The notes under the pieces were generated by a model. That model saw only the letters and a program-made list of their open reading frames with translations, was not told the DNA's origin and did not search any database. Below are positions 16,461 through 23,741 of a DNA stretch of 64,000 bases, one piece after another; position 1 is the first letter of the stretch, and each line of letters opens with the position of its first letter. The stretch comes from Taurinivorans muris (GTDB lineage Bacteria > Desulfobacterota > Desulfovibrionia > Desulfovibrionales > Desulfovibrionaceae), in NCBI RefSeq assembly GCF_025232395.1, contig NZ_CP065938.1, forward strand, positions 806,001 through 870,000, in the 5' to 3' direction. The position numbers were made by a program, and so were the translations under genes.

Positions 16461-16991
16461 ATGAAAAAATCAACAATCATCACTTCATTATCATTTGCAG
16501 CTGCGTTACTTGTCATGGGAACTTCAACAGCATTGGCGGAAATCAGCCCGGACCAAGCAAAAGAAATTGCGCTGAAACACGCAGGAGTAAACCCGAATGA
16601 AGCGACCATGCTCAAAATCGAAAAAGATTTTGACGACGGCATCACCGAATACGAAATTGAGTTTTGGAAAAACGGCACGGAATACGATTACACAATCAAT
16701 GCTGACACAGGTAAAATCATTAAAAACAAACAAGAAATGAAACATCGCAACAACGCTATGCACAATCAACAAAATCAAAATCAATATATCGGCGAGCAAA
16801 AAGCGGCTGATATCGCATTAAAACATGCCAACCTCACAGAAAAACAAACCCGCCGTTTGCATTGCACACAAAAATTCGATGACGGCAGACAAATCTACGA
16901 TGTGAAATTTTGGAAAGAATACACGGAATATGAATACGAAATCGATGCATTGACCGGTGAAATCATCGAATTTGAAATTGACGAAAAATAA
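16461..16991 (+). CDS. Secreted protein with two PepSY repeats
   Basis: A 176-residue periplasmic protein. A Sec signal peptide occupies residues 1-26 (Lys-rich start, hydrophobic core, cleavage after ALA). Two PepSY domains follow (about 30-90 and 110-175). Each has the pattern of a helix (AKEIALKHAGV / AADIALKHANL), then LKIEKDFDDG-type strands, then a YEIEFW-type strand, and an acidic (I/L)(N/D)AxTGxII end. PepSY domains are thought to inhibit or bind proteases or otherwise act in the envelope; stand-alone ones are poorly understood. AAGGAG lies before the ATG. The gene follows a two-component pair, a common arrangement for PepSY genes. A hairpin terminator follows, so it may be expressed separately from the zinc-ribbon gene. 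Confidence 0.88.
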   Translation: MKKSTIITSLSFAAALLVMGTSTALAEISPDQAKEIALKHAGVNPNEATMLKIEKDFDDGITEYEIEFWKNGTEYDYTINADTGKIIKNKQEMKHRNNAMHNQQNQNQYIGEQKAADIALKHANLTEKQTRRLHCTQKFDDGRQIYDVKFWKEYTEYEYEIDALTGEIIEFEIDEK

Positions 16992-16999
16992 GCTGTCAC

Positions 17000-17031
17000 A
17001 AAACCTTTGCGGGATACCCCGCAAAGGTTTT
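17000..17031 (+). terminator. Hairpin terminator after the first PepSY gene
   Basis: Perfect 14-base arms (17000-17013 and 17018-17031) with a 4-base loop and a CTTTGCGGG core. The 3' arm ends in TTTT and only a short T-run follows, so termination may be partial. Confidence 0.7.
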
Positions 17032-17062
17032 CATGCATCATACCGATTATACGAGGAATATT

Positions 17063-17416
17063 ATGTTCAAATCCGTCAAACGAAGCTATTACTGCGAAAA
17101 CTGCAATCAGGAAACGTATTTGGATTTCAAAAACAAAAAAAATTGCCCGAAATGCAAATCAAATCTTATTCCGCTAAACTGCAGCCAAGAAGAATTTCAG
17201 GAATACTCACCGGAAGAAAAGGAAATCATTATTGAATCAAGCCTATTGCAGGAACGCACCAAAAACAAACACTTGCAGTGCGCAATAAAAAATCCTAAAC
17301 TAAGCCCTGAAGAACAAATTCAAAAAATAGCCAATGATGTCACAGTGATAAAATGGAGCATACTTGGCTTTGCAGGCATTTGCGTTCTTATCTATCTTTT
17401 TGAAGAATTTCTCTAA
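17063..17416 (+). CDS. Zinc-ribbon protein with C-terminal membrane anchor
   Basis: A 117-residue protein. Near its N-terminus is a four-cysteine zinc ribbon (CENC, then 15 residues later CPKC). A charged helical middle follows. The last ~25 residues form one hydrophobic segment (WSILGFAGICVLIYLF), so the zinc ribbon should face the cytoplasm as in a tail-anchored protein. The start at 17063 is preferred over the upstream in-frame ATG at 17033 because GAGGA precedes it and the upstream ATG lies just beyond the terminator stem. It sits between the two PepSY genes. No named family is recognised; it is a candidate accessory of the PepSY/two-component locus. Confidence 0.68.
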   Translation: MFKSVKRSYYCENCNQETYLDFKNKKNCPKCKSNLIPLNCSQEEFQEYSPEEKEIIIESSLLQERTKNKHLQCAIKNPKLSPEEQIQKIANDVTVIKWSILGFAGICVLIYLFEEFL

Positions 17417-17442
17417 CATGCAAAATAAAAACAAATAACCCT

Positions 17443-17970
17443 ATGAAAAACAAAATTTATGCGCTTTTTTTACTGTTTTTGTCTTCTTTGCCCCATTTTG
17501 CCCATGCAGAACAAAGCGAAGGAACAACCATGGAAGAAGCGAAGCAAATTGCCTTAACCCACGCCCGACTGAAAGAAGATGAAATCCATTCCCTCAAAAT
17601 CGAAAAAGAATTTGACGGCAATATCCTGCAATATGAAATAGAATTTTACAAAGATGATATTGAATATGAATATGCCGTCAACATTGAAAACGGAAAAATC
17701 ATACAATACAGTTATGAAAAAAACAGTGCGTCCATAACGCCGTTTCAGCCTGATAACGCAATTTTGCCCATACGAAAAATAAAGGAAATTGCTTTATCCC
17801 ATGCGAAAATCAAAGGGGACGAAGCTCATTTCATAAAAATTTCTCAAGAAATTAAACGTGGTTACAACATATATACATTAAAATTCATACATGACGACCT
17901 TGAATACAACTATGCAATCAATGCTGTGAACGGCGAACTGATCGAATATAAAGTCAAGGATTACCGTTAA
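17443..17970 (+). CDS. Second secreted double-PepSY protein
   Basis: A 175-residue paralogue of the 16461 gene product. It has a signal peptide (residues 1-22, cleavage after AHA) and two PepSY repeats (about 28-85 and 105-172). The repeats have the same helix/strand layout: AKQIALTHARL with YEIEFY, and IKEIALSHAKI with YTLKFI, each ending in a [VI]N-x-[EV]NGxI/L motif. The two proteins share the domain plan but differ enough to be old duplicates. Charge is mixed and no cysteines remain after the signal. It may buffer or chaperone a periplasmic target sensed by the kinase upstream; this is inference. It ends at a bidirectional terminator shared with greA. Confidence 0.85.
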   Translation: MKNKIYALFLLFLSSLPHFAHAEQSEGTTMEEAKQIALTHARLKEDEIHSLKIEKEFDGNILQYEIEFYKDDIEYEYAVNIENGKIIQYSYEKNSASITPFQPDNAILPIRKIKEIALSHAKIKGDEAHFIKISQEIKRGYNIYTLKFIHDDLEYNYAINAVNGELIEYKVKDYR

Positions 17971-17992
17971 AACAAAAGATTACTATTAAAAC

Positions 17993-18020
17993 AAAAAAGC
18001 CGAGTAAACCCGGCTTTTTT
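17993..18020. terminator. Bidirectional terminator between PepSY gene and greA
   Basis: AAAAAAGCCG (17993-18002) pairs perfectly with CGGCTTTTTT (18011-18020) around an 8-base loop. A- and T-runs on both flanks allow use from either direction for the converging genes. Confidence 0.9.
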
Positions 18021-18040
18021 GTTTTAATGGCGAAATAATT

Positions 18041-18517
18041 TTACGCACCACGAAATTCAATAGACAAAATTTCATAGGTAACACGGCCTTTCGGAATATC
18101 AATGGTGATTTCCTCGCCTTCTTCGTGTCCAAGCAAGGCACTGCCGACAGGGGAACTGATAGAAATGGAGCCTGACGCAAAATCGGCTTCATCGGGACCA
18201 AGCAGGGTAAATTCTTTTTCTTCATCGGTATCAATATCAACAACTCTCACCGTTGCGCCAAAAATAACCTTATTGCCGCTCAGCGTATTTAAATCCACAA
18301 CATTGAAAGCCGATAATTTTGATTCAATATAATTAATGCGGGCTTCTAAAAAACCTTGGCGTTCACGAGCAGCATCATATCCAGCATTTTCTTTTAAATC
18401 ACCTTCTTCTCGTGCTTCTTTAATCGCTTGAATCACAATAGGACGTTCCTTTTTTAAGCGATCAAGCTCTTGTTCAAGTTTTTGATAGCCTTGTACGGAA
18501 ATTGGAGTGTTACTCAT
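18041..18517 (-). CDS. greA: Transcription elongation factor GreA
   Basis: GreA enters the secondary channel of RNA polymerase and stimulates cleavage of backtracked RNA. The 158-residue protein has the N-terminal coiled coil (about residues 8-75) with acidic tip residues, EAREEGDLKENAGYDAARERQ, which is diagnostic. The C-terminal FKBP-like domain ends in GRVTYEILSI. The start at 18517 follows AAGGA and begins MSNTPISVQGYQKLEQEL. An in-frame extension to 18583 lies in the 5' leader and is not coding. It has its own strong promoter. Confidence 0.96.
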   Translation of the reverse strand: MSNTPISVQGYQKLEQELDRLKKERPIVIQAIKEAREEGDLKENAGYDAARERQGFLEARINYIESKLSAFNVVDLNTLSGNKVIFGATVRVVDIDTDEEKEFTLLGPDEADFASGSISISSPVGSALLGHEEGEEITIDIPKGRVTYEILSIEFRGA

Positions 18518-18596
18518 GATAATATCCTTAAAAATAAAAATAAAAAACACCCAACATCTGCTAAAATGCGGGGCGTTACACACAACGTGAAGATTT

Positions 18597-18625
18597 CTTA
18601 TAGCCTATTTCAAGGATACAGTCAA
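18597..18625 (-). promoter_or_regulatory. Sigma-70 promoter of greA
   Basis: On the minus strand TTGACT (18620-18625), a 17-base spacer and TATAAG (18597-18602), a near-consensus promoter. It leaves a leader of roughly 70 bases before greA. Confidence 0.75.
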
Positions 18626-18670
18626 GGAAAAGCAAAAAAGAAAAACATTTCTCAATACCATATTAATCGC

Positions 18671-18698
18671 TTGCCAAATTGAAACAAGTTGCTACAAT
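18671..18698 (+). promoter_or_regulatory. Candidate promoter abutting the radical SAM gene
   Basis: TTGCCA (18671-18676), 16-base spacer, TACAAT (18693-18698). The ATG at 18705 lies only seven bases after the start of the -10's last base, and no ribosome binding site is present, so the message would be leaderless or nearly so. Confidence 0.5.
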
Positions 18699-18704
18699 TT
18701 TTTC

Positions 18705-19679
18705 ATGAAATCACATTATCTTTATTATTCCTTTGATGCATGGCTCAAAAACAGGCATAAGGCGAAAGTACAAAAAATTTCCCTTGACGCCCATGCAGGC
18801 TGCCCCAACAGGGACGGTACCATTCAATACGGAGGCTGCACGTTCTGCAATGCGGACGGCTCCGGTTCCGGGCTTATGCAAAAAGGACTGAGCCTTACCA
18901 AACAATGGGAATACTGGCTCAATAAATTCAGCAAATCAGACAGGCTCAAAAACACAAAAAATTTTCTCGCCTATATGCAGTCCTATTCCAATACTTACGG
19001 CTGTCTTGAAAAATTGGAAAAAATGACAACAGAACTGGCAAGTTTGGAAAAATGCGCCGGATTTTCCATCGGCACCCGTCCCGACTGCATTGATGAAGAA
19101 AAGCTCCGGCTTTTGGCTTCGCTGCCCTTTCAAACAAAATGGATAGAATTCGGCATACAATCCATGCACGACGAAACCCTCAAGCGCATACGCAGGGGGC
19201 ATTCCGTGCAATGCTCGGTGGACGCCATAACACGTTCACGCAAGTACAATCTCAATGTCTGCGTCCATCTTATGGCGGGGCTTCCAGACGAAACAAAGGA
19301 AGATTTTCTTGATACGGTGAGGGAAGTGTGCAAACTTCCCGTTCAAGGCATAAAACTCCATGGGCTGTATGTTTGCAAAAACACACAGCTCGCAAAAGAT
19401 TATCGTGCAAATGCCTATACGCCTATGGAACAGGAAGACTACATCAGACTCATTTGCGACGCATTATGCATTATTCCCTCAAATATCGCCATTCACAGAC
19501 TTACTGCTGATTGCCATGATGAGGAACTCATCGCTCCCGAATGGGCGAAACTCAAAGGGCATATCGTTCGGGGCATTGAAGGGCTTCTTTTTCATGAAGG
19601 AAAATGGCAAGGCTGCAAAAATGATGTTCCTTTTGAAAATCCCTATACAGCCTTATACAAAAAACTGGAACGGTTATGA
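18705..19679 (+). CDS. YhcC-type radical SAM protein (TIGR01212 family)
   Basis: A 324-residue member of the YhcC branch of radical SAM enzymes. The cluster cysteines are C33, C45 and C48 (HAGCPNRDG ... GGCTFC), with the long C-x11-C-x2-C spacing of this branch, unlike the usual CxxxCxxC. GTRPDC, ELGIQS-like EFGIQSMHD and GIKLHGLYV are further family blocks. It should bind [4Fe-4S] and SAM, produce 5'-deoxyadenosine, and so supply a substrate for the MtnP module. The substrate of YhcC proteins is not known to me with certainty. The start matches the family N-terminus although no ribosome site precedes it (see the promoter entry). Confidence 0.88.
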   Translation: MKSHYLYYSFDAWLKNRHKAKVQKISLDAHAGCPNRDGTIQYGGCTFCNADGSGSGLMQKGLSLTKQWEYWLNKFSKSDRLKNTKNFLAYMQSYSNTYGCLEKLEKMTTELASLEKCAGFSIGTRPDCIDEEKLRLLASLPFQTKWIEFGIQSMHDETLKRIRRGHSVQCSVDAITRSRKYNLNVCVHLMAGLPDETKEDFLDTVREVCKLPVQGIKLHGLYVCKNTQLAKDYRANAYTPMEQEDYIRLICDALCIIPSNIAIHRLTADCHDEELIAPEWAKLKGHIVRGIEGLLFHEGKWQGCKNDVPFENPYTALYKKLERL

Positions 19680-19727
19680 TGAAATCCGCCTGCCGTACAG
19701 GTGTTTTTTATGCTAAAGCGGCAAAAA

Positions 19728-19758
19728 AAAGACTTACCATTTTGCATGATAAGTCTTT
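19728..19758 (-). terminator. Terminator of the tRNA-Arg transcript
   Basis: On the minus strand AAAGACTTA (19750-19758) pairs with TAAGTCTTT (19728-19736), followed by a run of T (A-run at 19723-19730 on the plus strand). It lies just downstream of the tRNA. Confidence 0.85.
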
Positions 19759-19766
19759 GAAATAAA

Positions 19767-19843
19767 TGGCGTGCCTGACAGGAATCGAACCTGTGGCCTT
19801 AAACTCCGGAGGTTTACGCTCTATCCAACTGAGCTACAAGCAC
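19767..19843 (-). tRNA. tRNA-Arg, anticodon CCG
   Basis: The minus strand folds into a full cloverleaf of 77 nt with encoded CCA. The 7-bp acceptor is GTGCTTG/CAGGCAC with one G-T pair. The D stem is GCTC/GAGC and the anticodon stem TAAAC/GTTTA around loop CTCCGGA, so the anticodon is CCG, reading CGG. The variable loop has five bases (AGGCC). The T stem is ACAGG/CCTGT with loop TTCGATT. The discriminator is G. It is isolated from other RNA genes and lies between the radical SAM gene and the cobalamin operon. No integrated element is visible at its 3' end. Confidence 0.97.
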
Positions 19844-19966
19844 GCAAGGCAACCAATATGCTCTAAAAATAATTTTTTGTCAAACAACAAAACGGCAATA
19901 AATTGCCATTTGACGAATAAAATCCTCTATGCAATAATATCGCATACTTCAGCAAACAGGAAAGAT

Positions 19967-20677
19967 ATGAAACTTGGAAAATTATACGGGGTGGGCATAG
20001 GGTCCGGCAATCCGGAATATTTGACGCTGCGCGCCTGCAAAATTCTAAAAGAAGCGGACACGGTCTTTACAGTAATTTCCCAAAATGCAAGCGACAGCGT
20101 TTCCAAATCTGTTGTTGAATATGTCAAGCCCCAAGGAAAAATCGAACTTTTAATTTTCAGTATGGCAAAAAACAAAACCGACCGGGAAAACCAAGTTGCC
20201 GCTAACGCCAATAAAATTCTGGAAGAATTGGAACAAGGCAAAAATGTCGCCTTTGCAACACTCGGCGATGCCATGACTTACAGCACTTTCGGTTATGTCT
20301 ATAAAATCATAAAGGAAAAACACCCCGATATATCAATCGAAATCATTCCGGGAATAAACTCATTCACAACCCTTTCAGCCATAAGCCAAAAAGTTTTGGC
20401 GGAAAACCGCCAAACCCTCCATGTCGTTCCATCCTTTAAAGAAGAAGACATTGAAAAAATCGAATTTCCGGAAAATTCCACCACGATTTTATTAAAAACC
20501 TACCGAACACGGGAAACGCTTCTAAAACGCCTGCAAAAAGAAAAGGAAAAACATCCCGGGCTTGAAATCATTTACGGCGAACATCTTGGCTTGGAGAGTG
20601 AACGCTTGGCTTTTTCCTTGGAAGAAATCAAAACGATTCCGGAAACATACCTTTCAATGATCATGGTGAAAAAATAA
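19967..20677 (+). CDS. cbiL: Precorrin-2/cobalt-factor II C20-methyltransferase
   Basis: A 236-residue tetrapyrrole methylase that adds the C20 methyl group to (cobalt-)precorrin-2 using SAM. Family motifs are LYGVGIGSGNPEYLTLRA at the N-terminus, the GDAMTYSTFGY loop, and the EIIPGINSF segment. The start at 19967 is set by GGAAAG just before ATG. Frame extension upstream would run through the tRNA and is not coding. It opens a run of seven cobalamin genes on one strand. CbiD and CbiG downstream show the anaerobic, early-cobalt route, so the substrate is probably cobalt-factor II. The 123-base leader holds no cobalamin riboswitch that I can find. Confidence 0.93.
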   Translation: MKLGKLYGVGIGSGNPEYLTLRACKILKEADTVFTVISQNASDSVSKSVVEYVKPQGKIELLIFSMAKNKTDRENQVAANANKILEELEQGKNVAFATLGDAMTYSTFGYVYKIIKEKHPDISIEIIPGINSFTTLSAISQKVLAENRQTLHVVPSFKEEDIEKIEFPENSTTILLKTYRTRETLLKRLQKEKEKHPGLEIIYGEHLGLESERLAFSLEEIKTIPETYLSMIMVKK

Positions 20678-21330
20678 TGGGCATACAATGGACCTTATCG
20701 GCAGGCGAAATCGAAAAAGAAAGTTTTCGCATAATTTTTGAAGAAACCCAAAATACGCCCCTTGCAAAACTTCCTCCCGCGGAATGGAAAATCGCAAGAA
20801 GGCTTATCCACACAACAGCGGATCTGCATATCGCCGACACCTTGGTCTTTTCCGGTAATCCCATTAAAGCCGGCATTGAAGCCCTTTTATCCGCAAGCCC
20901 TATTTTTTGCGATTCCAAAATGATACGCTCTGGACTGTCCATGCAGAAACTGCAATCCATTAATCCCGATTATTCCGAAACGCACTTGCTCTGTTCCATA
21001 AGCGACAGCGATGTTATTGAAAAAGCCCAAAAAGAGAATAGGACACGGGCCCTTTGCTCCGTGGAGAAAAATAAGGACAAACTCGACAATGCCATTGTGC
21101 TGATCGGCAACGCCCCTCTTGCTCTTGCCCAAATATGCCAATATGTTTTAGACGGACTGGTAAAACCCGCCCTTATTGTCGGCATGCCTGTCGGTTTTGT
21201 CAATGTCGTGGAATCAAAAGAACTTTTAACCCAATGCCCCGTCCCTTACATTTCCCTTTTAGGCAGACGCGGAGGCAGCGCCTTAGCTGTGACAACCCTG
21301 CATGCCATTATGGAAAATATTTTAAAATAA
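20677..21330 (+). CDS. cbiC: Cobalt-precorrin-8 methylmutase
   Basis: CbiC moves the C11 methyl to C12, giving cobyrinate. The 217-residue protein has the catalytic-histidine motif RLIHTTADL at residues 43-51, the GNAPLALAQ stretch and the VGMPVGFVNVVESKE block, ending in GRRGGSALAVTTLHA. All are typical of the precorrin-8X methylmutase family. Its ATG overlaps the cbiL stop by one base (TAATG). N-terminal residues 1-20 align with the family start, so no extension is needed. It is followed four bases later by cbiD. Confidence 0.95.
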   Translation: MGIQWTLSAGEIEKESFRIIFEETQNTPLAKLPPAEWKIARRLIHTTADLHIADTLVFSGNPIKAGIEALLSASPIFCDSKMIRSGLSMQKLQSINPDYSETHLLCSISDSDVIEKAQKENRTRALCSVEKNKDKLDNAIVLIGNAPLALAQICQYVLDGLVKPALIVGMPVGFVNVVESKELLTQCPVPYISLLGRRGGSALAVTTLHAIMENILK

Positions 21331-21334
21331 CAGT

Positions 21335-22477
21335 ATGAAAAAGCATGCTCAAAATTTACGTTACGGATATTCGACAGGAGCGTGCCTTTCCGCCCTTGGC
21401 TGCGCGTTATGGAAATTTTTGCGACAAAAAAAGCGCCCGCAGCAAATAAACATCACGTTTTTGGACGGACAGGAAAAAGAGCTGCCCCTTATTTCGGATA
21501 AGCTCGGCCAAGGTATCCTGCAAATCCGAAAAGACGGCGGAGACGACCCCGACTGCACGCATTCAGCAGTGTTATCGGCAAGTCTTTTTCAAAGTTCCCT
21601 TGAAAACGCGCAAAAGGAAGATTATATCCTTTCCGTCGGAAACGACACGCTTATTCTGCATGCCACCCACGGCATAGGACTTTGCACACGCAAGGGGCTT
21701 GACTGCGAAGAGGGAAAATGGGCGATCAATGTCAATCCCCGCAAAATGCTTATGCTTAATCTGCAAAAATACGGCATGGGACAAAGCCCAAACTCTCAAA
21801 TCTGGCAGCTCAATATCGGTGTTGAAAACGGAGAGGAACTGGCGAAAAAAACCCTCAACGCCAAACTCGGCGTTATCGGCGGAATTTCCATTTTAGGAAC
21901 AACGGGGCACGTCAAGCCTTTCAGCCATGACGCTTATGTTCAAACCATCCGCATATGTGTACGCACAGCCAAATCGGAACAAAGTTCGCATATTGTTTTC
22001 GGCACGGGCGCAAGAAGCTTGAGCAATGCAAAAAAATTTTATCCGTACCTGCCTGAGAACAATTTCATCCCCATTGCGGATTTCATAGGCAAAAGTCTTG
22101 AAATAGCAAAAGAAGAAGGCATTTTGGAAATAAGCGTTGCCTGCATGGCGGGAAAACTCTGCAAATACGCAAGCAAACAATTTTACACCCATGCCAGCAA
22201 GGAAGAACAGGATTTATCCCTGCTTTTCCAACAAATCAAAGAACTCGGCTTTACGGAAAACGATATGACGGACATGAATTGGCACTATGCAAAGTCCGTG
22301 CGTGAAGCCCTCCATTCTTTTTCTGCAAACGCACAAAAACAAATATTGCAAGCACTTGCAAAAAAAGCGCTTGCATTTTTTCAATCAATTCATTCCGCGG
22401 CATATTTTCATTTGCTCCTTTGCGATTTTGACGGTACTATTCTTTTCACATTGCATAGCGGGAAAAAACATGCCTAA
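21335..22477 (+). CDS. cbiD: Cobalt-precorrin-5B C1-methyltransferase
   Basis: CbiD methylates C1 during the anaerobic corrin ring contraction; it replaces CobF of the aerobic route. The 380-residue protein opens with LRYGYSTGACLSA, a family signature. It also shows the KDGGDDPDCTH segment, GLCTRKGL and the SILGTTGHVKPFSHDAY block. The C-terminal hydrophobic strand followed by DFDGTI resembles the normal CbiD ending (a strand followed by D-x-D/E-G) and is not a HAD phosphatase domain. Its stop overlaps the next start by eight bases. Confidence 0.95.
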   Translation: MKKHAQNLRYGYSTGACLSALGCALWKFLRQKKRPQQINITFLDGQEKELPLISDKLGQGILQIRKDGGDDPDCTHSAVLSASLFQSSLENAQKEDYILSVGNDTLILHATHGIGLCTRKGLDCEEGKWAINVNPRKMLMLNLQKYGMGQSPNSQIWQLNIGVENGEELAKKTLNAKLGVIGGISILGTTGHVKPFSHDAYVQTIRICVRTAKSEQSSHIVFGTGARSLSNAKKFYPYLPENNFIPIADFIGKSLEIAKEEGILEISVACMAGKLCKYASKQFYTHASKEEQDLSLLFQQIKELGFTENDMTDMNWHYAKSVREALHSFSANAQKQILQALAKKALAFFQSIHSAAYFHLLLCDFDGTILFTLHSGKKHA

Positions 22478-23741
22478 ACAAGATAAGCCCATAACCATTT
22501 ATTCTTGCGGAATTGATTTCAGTCTATCAGAAACGCTTCTTGAACATATAAACAATGCTGACCATATTTACGGCTCAAAAAAGCTCTTAGCCCTTCTTCC
22601 CAAACACCATGCGCAGGAAAGCGCCATTGCCGCAAACGCAAAAGAACAGGCAAAAGAAATCCTATCCCTTGCAAAAACAAAGAAAATACTTGTCTTATGC
22701 AGCGGCGACAGCCTATACCACGGCTTTGGCTCCACCCTGCTCAAACTTGCGCCTCCGCACAAGACCGACAAACTCTTCAATATCATTCCCAATATTACCG
22801 CATTCCAAGCCCTTTGCGCAAAGCTCAGCCTAGCATGGCAAGACGCGGAACTTTTTACAGCCCATTTTCAGGAAGAATTGCCCTTACGGAAACTAAGCGG
22901 CGCACAACTGGCTTTCATTTACGGCGGAACAAAATTCCCTGCCCCTCTCATTGCAAAGGAAATCATCGGATTTTCTCCCAAGCAAAAAAAACGCCCCGGT
23001 GTGTTCGCCGAAGAACTCGGAACAGAAAATGAACGAATAGTAAAAGCTCCCCTTGAAAAAATTGCAATGCTTTCTGCTGCCCCAAACTCCATTCTTGTGC
23101 TTTTACCCTTTGAAAATAAAGAAAAAAATTCGCTTATACGGCAAAAAGAAGTCGGAATCACCCTCGGACTGAATGATGAAATTTTCCTCAAAGAAAATCA
23201 CTTGATAACGCCTGCCGATTGCCGGGCTGTCATTCTTTCACGTTTGCAGCTGGAAAAAGAAGGAGTTTTTTGGGATTTGGGAGCCGGCAGCGGCGCTGTC
23301 GGACTTGAAGCCGCGGGTCTGACCGATATGCAGATTTTCAGCGTTGAAAAAAATGAAAAACGTTTTGAACAAATAAAAAAGAACAAGCAACATCTGGGAA
23401 TTACTAATTATACGCCCATTCTCGGTGACATAACCGACATTGTTCCGACGCTTCCCCAAGCGGACAGAATATTCATCGGGGGCGGAGGAAAAAACCTGCC
23501 GGCAATTTTAGACAGCTGCATAAAATACGGCAAAAAAAATGCAATTATCCTCGTAAGCTGCGTCACTTTGGAAACATTTCATGCATTATACGGATACGAT
23601 AAGCTGACACGCATTGATTTATTAAAAATCGACATCGGTTCGGAACAGGAAATTGCAAAAACGTATCAACATTTCAAACAAAAAAACACATTGTATCTCT
23701 TTATTTTCAAAAACCAAAATCAGGATTGTTTATGCCAGTGA
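22470..23741 (+). CDS. cbiET: CbiE-CbiT fusion (cobalt-precorrin-7 C5/-6B C15 methyltransferase)
   Basis: A 423-residue fusion. Residues 1 to ~215 are CbiE, a tetrapyrrole methylase: YSCGIDFSLSETLLEHI, the CSGDSLYHGFGS loop, then IIPNITAFQ. From ~225 on is CbiT, a Rossmann methyltransferase with FWDLGAGSGAVGLEAA as the SAM-binding motif, then VEKNEKRFEQI and DRIFIGGGG. Together they methylate C5 and C15 and decarboxylate the C12 acetate, as CobL does in the aerobic pathway. The ATG at 22470 overlaps the cbiD stop; an apparent upstream extension reads through cbiD in another frame. CbiE-CbiT fusion is known in several phyla. Confidence 0.93.
   Translation: MPKQDKPITIYSCGIDFSLSETLLEHINNADHIYGSKKLLALLPKHHAQESAIAANAKEQAKEILSLAKTKKILVLCSGDSLYHGFGSTLLKLAPPHKTDKLFNIIPNITAFQALCAKLSLAWQDAELFTAHFQEELPLRKLSGAQLAFIYGGTKFPAPLIAKEIIGFSPKQKKRPGVFAEELGTENERIVKAPLEKIAMLSAAPNSILVLLPFENKEKNSLIRQKEVGITLGLNDEIFLKENHLITPADCRAVILSRLQLEKEGVFWDLGAGSGAVGLEAAGLTDMQIFSVEKNEKRFEQIKKNKQHLGITNYTPILGDITDIVPTLPQADRIFIGGGGKNLPAILDSCIKYGKKNAIILVSCVTLETFHALYGYDKLTRIDLLKIDIGSEQEIAKTYQHFKQKNTLYLFIFKNQNQDCLCQ

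Noticed and set aside
19844-19966. A cobalamin riboswitch expected before cbiL
   Set aside because: The interval is only 123 bases, AT-rich, and lacks the B12-box and extended stems; no such structure can be drawn.
22430-22477. A HAD-type DFDGT motif at the end of CbiD
   Set aside because: The position corresponds to the normal C-terminal strand of CbiD and no HAD domain follows.
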